Positions 1 to 5,412 of a DNA stretch of 8,506 nt are shown one piece after another. The position numbers and the translations under genes were made by a program. Each line of letters begins with the position of its first letter. The stretch's first letter is position 1. The notes beneath the pieces are model-generated. The model was given only the letters and a program-made list of their open reading frames with translations, ran no database searches and was not told the origin of the DNA. This DNA is from CAZWRK01 sp964635875 (GTDB taxonomy: Bacteria; Pseudomonadota; Gammaproteobacteria; Burkholderiales; Aquaspirillaceae): assembly GCA_964635875.1 (NCBI GenBank), contig CAZWRK010000155.1, forward strand, positions 1-8,506, given 5' to 3'.

Positions 1-383
1 ACTCGCTTCCTCGATAAACGAACTGACTCACTCATGATATGTGTCAGCTCATCCTCAGTAAAATGCTCCAGAAGACCTGATGACCAGACACAATCAAATG
101 TTTTTTCTTTGAAGGGAAACCGTTTGGTTACATCTGCCACCCTTAGCGCAGCGAACGACGTTGGGAACCTTCCGTAGACTCTACCAATAATCTCATCTGA
201 CGAGTCCAGTCCAGATACGATTCTGCCTGCATCTTCAAGTCTGGCACTCTGGACGCCAGTTCCTACGCCAAGCTCAAGCAATGACCATCCCTTTTCAGTT
301 TCATCGAACAATGGTGCCGTCCAATCTTCAGGCGGCGTAGCCTGTTGATGCGTCGCCCATTCTTCTCCGCTTATCCGGTTCAC
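1..383 (-). CDS. SAM-dependent methyltransferase, partial (C-terminus beyond left edge)
   Basis: Reading the minus strand from a GTG at 383 gives 127 codons open to the window edge. The product has the class I Rossmann methyltransferase hallmarks: motif I LLELGVGTG at residues 35-43 for SAM binding, an acidic post-I strand VSGLD around 56-60, and FDCVWSSGLLEHF at about 97-108, resembling motif II of the Methyltransf_11/25 type. The catalytic C-terminal part is not in the window. GTG 383 is the only plausible start: an in-frame TAG lies just upstream, and a GGTGAGG stretch serves as a Shine-Dalgarno, though it is close to the start. The GTG overlaps the stop of the preceding remnant (GTGA), so translation is probably coupled. 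The substrate is unknown. Its place after glycosyltransferases suggests a sugar or another small molecule rather than DNA, since no DNA-methylase motif such as DPPY is visible. Confidence 0.85.
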   Translation of the reverse strand, partial: MNRISGEEWATHQQATPPEDWTAPLFDETEKGWSLLELGVGTGVQSARLEDAGRIVSGLDSSDEIIGRVYGRFPTSFAALRVADVTKRFPFKEKTFDCVWSSGLLEHFTEDELTHIMSESVRLSRKR

Positions 384-487
384 TTCCTCACCCTAATATA
401 ATCGTCCGTATGCTCGGCGATGGAGCGCAAACATCGTTCTAGGTGGTCCGGCCGTCCGCGTGTGGGGATCACGATGCTCAACCTCAT
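380..487 (-). pseudogene. Truncated GT2 glycosyltransferase N-terminus (35 aa)
   Basis: A short frame runs from ATG 487 to TGA 380-382. It begins MRLSIVIPTRGRPDHLERCL, which is the first strand and helix of a family 2 (GT-A) glycosyltransferase: the hydrophobic strand followed by PTRGRP and a leucine/arginine helix. It stops after the start of the second strand (YIRVRK), before any DxD metal-binding motif, so it cannot be catalytically active. Normal members are over 200 residues long. The ATG overlaps the upstream stop (ATGA), and the stop overlaps the start of the next methyltransferase (GTGA). The remnant therefore sits neatly within the coupled gene chain. The other two frames after the break do not continue the GT2 fold; one of them is already the methyltransferase. 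This looks like the scar of a deletion or recombination, or an assembly chimera, rather than a simple frameshift. A functional micropeptide is possible but unsupported. Confidence 0.65.
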
Positions 488-645
488 CGCTTCACCCATG
501 ATTTATTAAAAGATATGTCTCCTTCGAGAACATGCGTGGAAACAGTGATAATACTGTCTCCCTGGCCCATCCGGTCGAGCGCATACTCTACCCTGTCCTG
601 CTCGCCTTCTGCCGCGTCTTTGAATGTTTTATAAGTAAACGTCAC
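484..645 (-). CDS. Hypothetical protein, 53 aa
   Basis: A small unrecognised protein. The start is placed at GTG 645, which overlaps the TGA of the upstream methyltransferase (GTGA). A longer frame extends further upstream, but that part merely shadows the methyltransferase C-terminus and has out-of-frame, arginine-rich composition. From the GTG the product begins VTFTYKTFKDAAEGEQDRVE and ends NKSWVKR. It is charged and soluble-looking, with an alternation of short hydrophobic and polar segments (SIITVSTHVL) suggesting a small alpha/beta fold. There is no signal peptide, membrane segment or cysteine motif. Its stop overlaps the ATG of the next frame by 4 nt. Coupling on both sides supports it being a translated gene, perhaps an accessory to the neighbouring sugar-modifying enzymes. 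No function can be assigned. Confidence 0.6.
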   Translation of the reverse strand: MTFTYKTFKDAAEGEQDRVEYALDRMGQGDSIITVSTHVLEGDISFNKSWVKR

Positions 646-1313
646 AGCGGCTTCCTGACGCGGAGATAGTGCGTCGTTCCCTTGCGGATCGGGTAGCACT
701 CGCCGATCTCGAACCCGACCTCGTGGAACAGCTGTGCAAGCTCTGACTTGCGGTAGAAGTAGTGGTGCTCGTCGTAGAAGTAGTAGCCGTTCCAAGGCAG
801 TGGAATATCCCGGTAGTGGATGTACTGAGAATACCGACCGTTATTCGGGTGATACGTTCCTTGTAGCTCCTTCATCGGTGTCGTACAGATCAACTCACCA
901 CCTGGCTTCAGCGCGTCATAGAGCCGTTTTACTACCGGCACTGGGTTGTAGTTCAGGTGCTCGATCACCTCGGTAAAGTAGATTCGGTCGAATCCATCCC
1001 AACCGATCTCGTCCGTTTCGAGGTTCACTTTCTTGAAGTGGATACTGTACTTGTCGAATAGCTCCTTACTGTGCAACTCTGGCATCGCGTCAATTGCCCA
1101 GACATCATGTCCCTGGCTCGCCATGTAGGTAGCGAATGACCCATAGGCACAACCAGCATCGAGTATCTTAAGAGGTTCTTCTGGAAGTCGGTGGGCAAGC
1201 CAGTCCATCAGGTCGAATAGCGTCTCATCATACTCAGCCTTGTTCTCATGCGGCTTCAGCTTGGCCGCCTTCCGCATCAGCTGGCGTAGTTTTACCTCAG
1301 TTGAGCAAGGCAT
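642..1313 (-). CDS. Class I SAM-dependent methyltransferase (Methyltransf_11/23-like)
   Basis: This 223-residue protein has the core motifs of a soluble class I methyltransferase: motif I ILDAGCAYGSF at residues 50-60, the acidic end of strand 2 (VWAIDAMPEL, 71-80) for the SAM ribose, FDRIYFTEVIEHL at 108-120 and LKPGGELICTTP at 135-146. The pattern with EVIEHL and LKPGG is typical of small-molecule and sugar methyltransferases (UbiE/COQ5-like, Methyltransf_11/23) rather than DNA or rRNA enzymes. The C-terminal part is rich in Tyr and His (YYFYDEHHYFYRKSEL, 177-192), which may line an acceptor site. The start ATG 1313 has GAGGAG seven nt upstream. That site lies inside the end of the upstream glycosyltransferase gene, which this gene overlaps by 17 nt. 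The natural inference is O-methylation of a sugar or glycan made by the adjacent glycosyltransferases; the substrate is not shown by the sequence. Confidence 0.9.
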   Translation of the reverse strand: MPCSTEVKLRQLMRKAAKLKPHENKAEYDETLFDLMDWLAHRLPEEPLKILDAGCAYGSFATYMASQGHDVWAIDAMPELHSKELFDKYSIHFKKVNLETDEIGWDGFDRIYFTEVIEHLNYNPVPVVKRLYDALKPGGELICTTPMKELQGTYHPNNGRYSQYIHYRDIPLPWNGYYFYDEHHYFYRKSELAQLFHEVGFEIGECYPIRKGTTHYLRVRKPL

Positions 1314-2355
1314 TGGTGAACTCCTCGTTCCATTCCTTGGCGATTGTTGACCAGTCTGAGTATTCGCGTGCCCATTTCATCATCTGTTCACGGAGTGGAG
1401 CCTTTTCCGACTCTGGTCTTCGTAGAATGGCGATTGCAGCATTCGTCCATTGCTCCATAGCCTCTTCAGGCATCGCTACACCGCCTTGGACGCTGTTGTA
1501 GTACCCACGGTTCGTCTTGAACCCATAGCGCACCGTCTCGGCCACTGCAGCGGTCGGTATGACACAAGGGATCGCACCTGCTACCTGTGCCTTGATCGCC
1601 GTAATGCAGCTGATCTCAGGCCACCAGGTAGGATAACCCCACAGATCGGCCTCCAGCATCTCTTTGGCGACCTCTTCGTGCGAGATACGGCCGAGATGGG
1701 TGATCCCCTCCTGCTGCATCATCTGTTCGAGCGTTTCCTTGACGTTCTTGAACGCCTCGATGCCTTCGTCGCCCTGTTTCTTGGCAATAGACTCCCAGGT
1801 ATTCCACCCGTAGGCGATATGCAGTGTTGCGTCCGGTACAGCGAGCTTGATCTTCGGCCAGTTCTCTAGCAATTCCTTGAGTCCCCTGTCGTAACTCGAC
1901 CCGTAGAAGATACGATGCGGTACGCGCTCCACCTTCTGGTCGAACTGCGAGGTGTTCACGCCGTTCCTGGTGAGATAGACAAACCTATTCTCAAGGTTGC
2001 CGTACAACCGACGATGCCACTTCGAGAGCACCATGACTTTCGACGCTCCAAGGTTCAGTGAGTTGATCACTTCTTCCTCTGGCGTGGTGTCGTGAAGCCA
2101 TTGGTAGCCAATTTTGTAGTTCTTGCCCATCTTCCACGGCATGAGTGAGCGCCAACCTACGAAAATGTCTGTTTGTTCACCTGAATAATCAAGAAAATCA
2201 ACGTATTTCACACCGTCGTACTCACCGGCATCGTCTTCGCAGCGGTTGTAGACCGTAACATCGTTGCCAAGCTTCACGAGTTCCCTAGAAATGTTGATGA
2301 CAGCCTCTTCTGACCCGCCGATTCCTGTTTTCTCGTTCTTGGGCGACCAGGATTC
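1297..2355 (-). CDS. GT-B fold glycosyltransferase (GT4-like), N-terminus lost in assembly gap
   Basis: The visible 352 residues begin at the edge of the N run with ESWSPKNEKTGIGGSEEAV. This is the N-terminal nucleotide-sugar transferase signature GIGGSE, where the first glycine-rich loop of GT4 enzymes lies. The following segment (ISRELVKLGNDVTVYN) is the usual helix and strand. The C-terminal Rossmann domain includes VLSKWHRRLY (109-118), RNGVNTSQF (130-138), YGSSYDRGLKELLENWPKIK (151-170), THLGRISHEEVAKEM (219-233) and a donor-site region PEISCITAIKAQVAG (247-260). These resemble GT4 (Glycos_transf_1) enzymes, which transfer a sugar from a nucleotide donor. Only about 15 to 25 residues should be missing. 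The nominal 100-N gap happens to keep this in frame with the upstream GT-A domain, but since 100 N is a common placeholder, a fusion of about 600 residues and two separate genes are equally open. The stop overlaps the following methyltransferase. Confidence 0.85.
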   Translation of the reverse strand, partial: ESWSPKNEKTGIGGSEEAVINISRELVKLGNDVTVYNRCEDDAGEYDGVKYVDFLDYSGEQTDIFVGWRSLMPWKMGKNYKIGYQWLHDTTPEEEVINSLNLGASKVMVLSKWHRRLYGNLENRFVYLTRNGVNTSQFDQKVERVPHRIFYGSSYDRGLKELLENWPKIKLAVPDATLHIAYGWNTWESIAKKQGDEGIEAFKNVKETLEQMMQQEGITHLGRISHEEVAKEMLEADLWGYPTWWPEISCITAIKAQVAGAIPCVIPTAAVAETVRYGFKTNRGYYNSVQGGVAMPEEAMEQWTNAAIAILRRPESEKAPLREQMMKWAREYSDWSTIAKEWNEEFTNALLN

Positions 2356-2455
2356 NNNNNNNNNNNNNNNNNNNNNNNNNNNNNNNNNNNNNNNNNNNNN
2401 NNNNNNNNNNNNNNNNNNNNNNNNNNNNNNNNNNNNNNNNNNNNNNNNNNNNNNN
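2356..2455. other. Assembly gap (100 N)
   Basis: Exactly 100 undetermined bases separate the GT-A and GT-B coding parts. A round 100 is a common placeholder for a gap of unknown size, so the true distance and frame relation are not known. The missing DNA should hold the end of the GT-A protein or a linker, and the first strand of the GT-B enzyme. Confidence 0.98.
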
Positions 2456-3102
2456 TGTTTCACGTACTTTCCCTGCTCAATGACGCCGACATGTCGCATC
2501 ACCTTCGCGTGGCCTGCCGTCATGCCGTCTATCCGGTGGATCACGTAGCCAGCGTCACGGCAATCCGTGTAAAACTCGTAATCTTCGCCACCGTCTCCTC
2601 CTGCGATGCCGTAGAGTACCTTTTTACCGTTGCGGAGCCGGTCAAACATCTGGCCACCCTTACGGAAATACGGTCGCTTGAGCTTGGAGAACACCTCTAC
2701 CTTCACCAGCGTACAGCCCAGACCAGCCCACAGGATCTCCTTGCCGTCCGTTGGATCGCCTGGCTGCCAGTTGTCATACGCCACATTGCCCTTATTCCGC
2801 CCCTCAGCGCTCGTCCAATGGCTTGGGTAGTCGATCAAGGCGATATCCTGGTCAGCATCGAGCATTGCTTGTACGCCTCCCTCAGGAATAATCACGTCGT
2901 CGTCCACCATGAGCAGATGTGTGAACGGTACGCCGCTGTCCAACGCCTGCTCTACCAAGTAGTTCCTGCAATCAGGAATAGGTAGGTCGGTCGTATAAAA
3001 CTTTGCATTGGGAATCGCTACCAGCTCACGGTCTAGGGATGCGATTGTCTTGGTAAACAACAATCCTCTAGTGGGTATAAGTACAGCAAGGAGCGGCTTC
3101 AT
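2456..3102 (-). CDS. GT-A fold glycosyltransferase (GT2-like), C-terminus lost in assembly gap
   Basis: The 215 visible residues begin MKPLLAVLIPTRGLLFTKTI, the first strand of a GT-A nucleotide-diphospho-sugar transferase. THLLMVDDDVIIPEGG at 61-76 contains the DDD metal/donor motif. AGLGCTLVKVEVF (126-138) is the central acceptor strand, and GGDGGEDYEFYTDCRDAGY (168-186) carries the acidic residues usual at the catalytic base position, followed by a histidine (AGHAK, 197-200). These make an active enzyme likely. ATG 3102 was chosen because it overlaps the upstream stop (ATGA), has GGTGGG just before it, and begins directly at the fold. A longer frame to 3243 is only a shadow of the neighbouring 83-aa gene. 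No membrane segment is visible, so it should act in the cytoplasm. It may be fused to the GT-B enzyme beyond the gap. Confidence 0.85.
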
Positions 3103-3350
3103 ACCCACCTCAGCCAATGGCTCAGCTCTTCTTTGTCGATGATGTACTCCCTTCCAGTCTGTTCGTCCTTCAAAAAGAACTTGCTCGTCCGTTGCGCCTC
3201 GTTCTCGATCTTGTACATGCTCTGCCATTTCACTCGTAACCATCCTGGGCCGTTCCCAGCACCGGCGTAGTTACGGATATGCGCCGTTCCACGGTGAGCC
3301 GCACCAACTTCTTGGTGATCCATCCATGGAGGCTTTCTCCAGGTTCTCAT
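3099..3350 (-). CDS. Hypothetical protein, 83 aa, between capsid and glycosyltransferase genes
   Basis: I do not recognise this basic, tryptophan-rich small protein (MRTWRKPPWMDHQEVGAAHR at the N-terminus, ending LSHWLRWV). The N-terminal half is rich in Gly, His and Arg. The C-terminal half (FFLKDEQTGREYIIDKEEL) looks like a small beta-hairpin followed by a helix. Possible starts are GTG 3377, ATG 3350 and ATG 3323. ATG 3350 is preferred because AGGAAGGAG lies 10 nt upstream, although ATG 3323 also has a GGAG nine nt before it. The GTG would bury the Shine-Dalgarno inside the coding region. Its stop overlaps the glycosyltransferase ATG by 4 nt, so it is coupled to the sugar cassette rather than to the capsid gene, from which it is separated by about 65 nt with a hairpin. 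It could be a head-associated or cassette-associated factor. Confidence 0.65.
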   Translation of the reverse strand: MRTWRKPPWMDHQEVGAAHRGTAHIRNYAGAGNGPGWLRVKWQSMYKIENEAQRTSKFFLKDEQTGREYIIDKEELSHWLRWV

Positions 3351-3378
3351 TGCGCTGTTACTCCTTCCTCGACTCACC

Positions 3379-3398
3379 GGAAGGGCCGAAGCCCCTCC
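3379..3398 (-). terminator. Hairpin with UUCG loop after the capsid gene (possible terminator or mRNA stabiliser)
   Basis: In the minus-strand RNA, GGAGGGGC pairs with GCCCTTCC around a UUCG loop closed by C-G, the very stable cUUCGg tetraloop class. The stem is 8 bp with one G-U pair. ACC and GGT on the outside could extend it past a bulged base. It starts about 17 nt after the capsid TAA and lies before the Shine-Dalgarno of the next gene. No U-run follows, so it is not a canonical rho-independent terminator. Partial attenuation or a 3' barrier that protects capsid mRNA is likelier. Confidence 0.5.
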
Positions 3399-3415
3399 AG
3401 GTCAACCGAGAATGG

Positions 3416-4297
3416 TTACGCTTGTGGGTAGGAAAGGACAACGCCGAAGGCGTCGCGGTATTCCTTGACGCCGTACAGCATCTGACCGATGAGTTCATCG
3501 GCGAGCTGCGGCGCGTTCCGCCAGTGCTCCATCTTCTTATCGACTTGGGCGCCGTAGACGAACGCTTCCTTGTGAACCACAAGGCCACGAGAAAGCGTGC
3601 CACCAACGACTGGCGTTGTCTGAAGGTTGGTCGTAACGAACACAGGCACGCCGTAGACCGAACCGAAGAGGCCGTTTGCACCGATCCCATTGTTGACGCG
3701 GTTGGCGCCATCCTGGGCAATCGAGTCGTAGCGAGTGAACTTGTCGATCAATCGCAGGTCTTCGATGCCGTATGGGTCGATGATGACCGATCGATCCTCT
3801 TGAGGAGCATCAGCCATATCGAGGAAGCGCATTGCCCGAACGAGGTTAGTATCTGAGATACCACCGTCTGTCGAAGCAGTTGCGCCAACGGTCTGAGAAA
3901 GACCACTGTAGAGCGCCAACAGACTCGTATCTAACGCCTTCGCCAAGCCGTAGCCGATCTTTGACGTGTAGAGACTCATCATGTCGTACGAGCTCTGGAC
4001 GCGAGCGATATCTTCCAACGTGACGCGGATACCCTTGTGGGTGTCGATCACGAGTGTGATTTCAGACTCGGTCGTAGCCGTGCTTGGGAGCTCGGTGTTC
4101 GCTGTTTTCGTAACTGCCGACATGTTCGACAGGATCGGAACATGGAGCGTATCGCCCTTGCTCTTGATCTCGCCGTAGCCAGAAGCATCAAAGAAGCGGT
4201 TAGCAGCAACCAGATTTGACTGGGTCGCCTTTTGTACTAAATCGCTCCACAGCTCTGGGATGTAGACAGCAATAGTGCCAATACCAGTGTTTGCCAT
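3416..4297 (-). CDS. Major capsid protein (HK97-fold, P22-coat-like group)
   Basis: A 293-residue protein placed directly after a scaffold-like gene, the normal site of the coat gene. It begins MANTGIGTIAVYIPELWSDL and continues with a coat-like N-terminal region: NRFFDASGYGEIKSKGDTLHVP (33-54), then strand-rich segments (SEITLVIDTHKGIRVTLEDIARVQSSYDM). A long central helix region follows (GYGLAKALDTSLLALYSGL, 115-133). The later motifs RSVIIDPYGIEDLRLIDKF (169-187), GLFGSVYGVPVFVTTNL (209-225) and VVHKEAFVYGAQ (240-251) are typical of phage coat proteins whose P-domain carries such signatures. It forms the icosahedral shell. ATG 4297 has AGGAG five nt upstream. No cleavable delta domain is obvious and no protease gene is seen between portal and capsid, which fits scaffold-driven, protease-free assembly. 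The Shine-Dalgarno lies partly in a hairpin, and a second hairpin follows the stop. Confidence 0.9.
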   Translation of the reverse strand: MANTGIGTIAVYIPELWSDLVQKATQSNLVAANRFFDASGYGEIKSKGDTLHVPILSNMSAVTKTANTELPSTATTESEITLVIDTHKGIRVTLEDIARVQSSYDMMSLYTSKIGYGLAKALDTSLLALYSGLSQTVGATASTDGGISDTNLVRAMRFLDMADAPQEDRSVIIDPYGIEDLRLIDKFTRYDSIAQDGANRVNNGIGANGLFGSVYGVPVFVTTNLQTTPVVGGTLSRGLVVHKEAFVYGAQVDKKMEHWRNAPQLADELIGQMLYGVKEYRDAFGVVLSYPQA

Positions 4298-4302
4298 AGT
4301 TT

Positions 4303-4320
4303 CTCCTGAGAAAGCTCAGG
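4303..4320 (-). promoter_or_regulatory. Capsid ribosome-binding site partly enclosed in a hairpin
   Basis: In the minus-strand RNA, CCTGAG (4320-4315) and CTCAGG (4310-4305) form a perfect 6-bp stem with a CTTT loop. The last AGG of the stem is also the first three bases of the capsid Shine-Dalgarno AGGAG (4307-4303), which sits 5 nt before ATG 4297. The stem could modulate capsid translation or protect the 5' end of a processed capsid mRNA. Its function is inferred from position only. Confidence 0.5.
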
Positions 4321-4342
4321 TAGCTTCAGTGCGGATCGACCG

Positions 4343-5080
4343 TTAGGCCGACTGGTTAGCCAGCTCTTCTTGCAGTCGTGTCCAGTTGGCTTTCGTCTCT
4401 TGTTCAGAGAGTTGACCTGACCGGAACTTCTTTAAGATGTCTGACTCGCCGCCAGAGTCTTTCTTCGGCACGGGTGATCCCGGCCGACTTGCTATTTTTG
4501 AATCAATAGACTTGTACGCATCCTCACGCCCTAACGTCCGTGCGGCGTCTACTGCCTGTGACGAGGTGCGGCCCTTGGCGATGAAGTACGCGGTTCCCAA
4601 TGGATCACGCAGCTTACCCAGTTCATCCTTGCTCTCGTTGAGCACTTTAGTGATCTCTCCCATGTACTGGTCGAAATCCTGGTGCTGCCGACGCATTGAT
4701 TCGATCTGCGAGGTCATCTGCTGTTCGCGAACGAACTGCGTAACGCCTGCCAATCGCTGGTCAACTGCCTTGCCCATGAGCTCCACGAGTTTCTGCTCGG
4801 CATCTGGGTCGAGCCCAGTTCCGGCAGCCTCATAGCCCTGTGGCTGCGCGTACGGTGCGCTTTGCGCTGTTGGTTGGAACTGCAATGCCTCACGCATCTG
4901 CTTCAGTTGGTCATTGACCTCCTTGAAGCGCTCGTAGGGCACATGCCGCTCCTGTCCAGCATCATCAGGCTGTGTGTTTACGTCTTCACTGACGGGAGCC
5001 GACTCCGCTGGTTGACTTGACTCGGTTGGCGAGACCTCAGCGGGTGTCTCCGCTGCTACGCCTTGGGACTGTTCGTCCAT
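4343..5080 (-). CDS. Scaffold-like head assembly protein
   Basis: A 245-residue protein directly upstream of the capsid gene, where scaffolding proteins sit. Residues 1-45 are acidic, low in complexity and rich in Ser/Pro/Glu/Gln. Then comes VPYERFKEVNDQLKQMREAL (48-66), a segment style common in phage scaffolds at the start of a coiled coil. A Gln/Pro/Tyr-rich linker (68-85) leads to a helical region (DPDAEQKLVELMGKAVDQRL onward, 91-160) with heptad-like spacing. The tail is charged (PVPKKDSGGESDILKKFRSG, 203-222) and ends in a helix that could bind coat protein. It would act inside the procapsid to guide coat assembly around the portal. ATG 5080 has AGGAG five nt upstream. There is no Ser-His-Asp protease motif, so it is not a protease-scaffold fusion. 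Identification rests on composition, helix content and gene order, since scaffold sequences diverge strongly. Confidence 0.75.
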   Translation of the reverse strand: MDEQSQGVAAETPAEVSPTESSQPAESAPVSEDVNTQPDDAGQERHVPYERFKEVNDQLKQMREALQFQPTAQSAPYAQPQGYEAAGTGLDPDAEQKLVELMGKAVDQRLAGVTQFVREQQMTSQIESMRRQHQDFDQYMGEITKVLNESKDELGKLRDPLGTAYFIAKGRTSSQAVDAARTLGREDAYKSIDSKIASRPGSPVPKKDSGGESDILKKFRSGQLSEQETKANWTRLQEELANQSA

Positions 5081-5211
5081 ACGCTCTCCTACACTTGGTA
5101 TCGCGGTCGTGTCCGCGTGGGCTTGCTAGGCTCCTGGGATGGAACCCGGATGGAAGCTGGTGGAGGAAACAGCGCGTAACCTCTACTTTCCAGCCCCCAT
5201 CCGGGGCGCTG
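5081..5211 (-). promoter_or_regulatory. Structured 131-nt leader before the scaffold gene
   Basis: No gene is supported here on either strand. In the minus-strand RNA, positions 5205-5190 pair with 5160-5145 as a continuous 16-bp stem of 14 Watson-Crick pairs and two G-U pairs around a 29-nt loop. In the opposite-strand RNA the same two positions become A-C mismatches, so the stem favours the coding-strand transcript. Competing structures are visible: a local hairpin at 5211-5191 (CAGC and CCCC pairing with GGGG and GCTG around GGAT, one bulged G), and CAGCGC (5211-5206) pairing with GCGCTG (5175-5170) inside the loop. A further hairpin, CGCGG/CCGCG, lies at 5117-5102. The scaffold Shine-Dalgarno AGGAG (5090-5086) follows. 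The layout fits a cis-acting element setting scaffold and capsid levels relative to the portal. It has no U-run and matches no riboswitch class I recognise. Confidence 0.5.
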
Positions 5212-5412
5212 TTATATCCCGAGTTCCTGGGTAACTTCCCGGTGGTATTGGATCTTGGCTTGTAAAAGACTTTTCTTGTCGTTGTCCGCTTCGTAGATGA
5301 GGTTCTTCGTCAGCTGCTCTACCCGATGCTCCCAGCGCCGTTTCAGTTCCTTGCCGACCGGGTGCTTGCCGAAGAACTGGGCAAGGCCGGTCAGGAACTC
5401 TTGGTCATTCAT
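5212..5412 (-). CDS. Hypothetical protein, 66 aa, coupled to the portal gene
   Basis: A small, mostly helical, highly charged protein (MNDQEFLTGLAQFFGKHPVG at the N-terminus, ending REVTQELGI). From about residue 20 it looks like a long amphipathic helix (ELKRRWEHRVEQLTKNLIYE) followed by a second helix (KKSLLQAKIQYHREVTQEL), so a helical hairpin or coiled coil is likely. There are no cysteines, signal peptide or membrane segment. ATG 5412 overlaps the portal stop (ATGA), so it is probably made by ribosomes that finish the portal. Small genes in this position, between portal and scaffold, are common in P22-like and related phages, but I cannot name this one. A role as a portal- or scaffold-associated factor is inferred only from position and coupling. 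Confidence 0.7.
   Translation of the reverse strand: MNDQEFLTGLAQFFGKHPVGKELKRRWEHRVEQLTKNLIYEADNDKKSLLQAKIQYHREVTQELGI

Noticed and set aside
646..795. N-terminal extension of the 53-aa protein up to an ATG at 795
   Set aside because: This part lies wholly inside the methyltransferase gene in another frame and is arginine/leucine-rich; the GTG at 645 coupled to the methyltransferase stop explains the frame better.
3103..3243. Extension of the GT-A protein upstream to 3243
   Set aside because: It overlaps the 83-aa gene in another frame, while the ATG at 3102 begins directly at the glycosyltransferase first strand and forms an ATGA overlap.
3358..3720. 120-codon minus-strand frame overlapping the capsid C-terminus
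   Set aside because: It is a different frame of the same strand, Ser/Arg/Thr-rich and without domain features, overlapping a confident capsid gene.
3326..3856. 176-codon plus-strand frame opposite the capsid gene
   Set aside because: Antisense shadow; no recognisable motif, and all supported genes here are on the other strand.
5089..5265. Plus-strand frame through the scaffold leader
   Set aside because: Short, with no Shine-Dalgarno, antisense to two supported genes, and Pro/Arg-rich composition typical of random GC-rich sequence.
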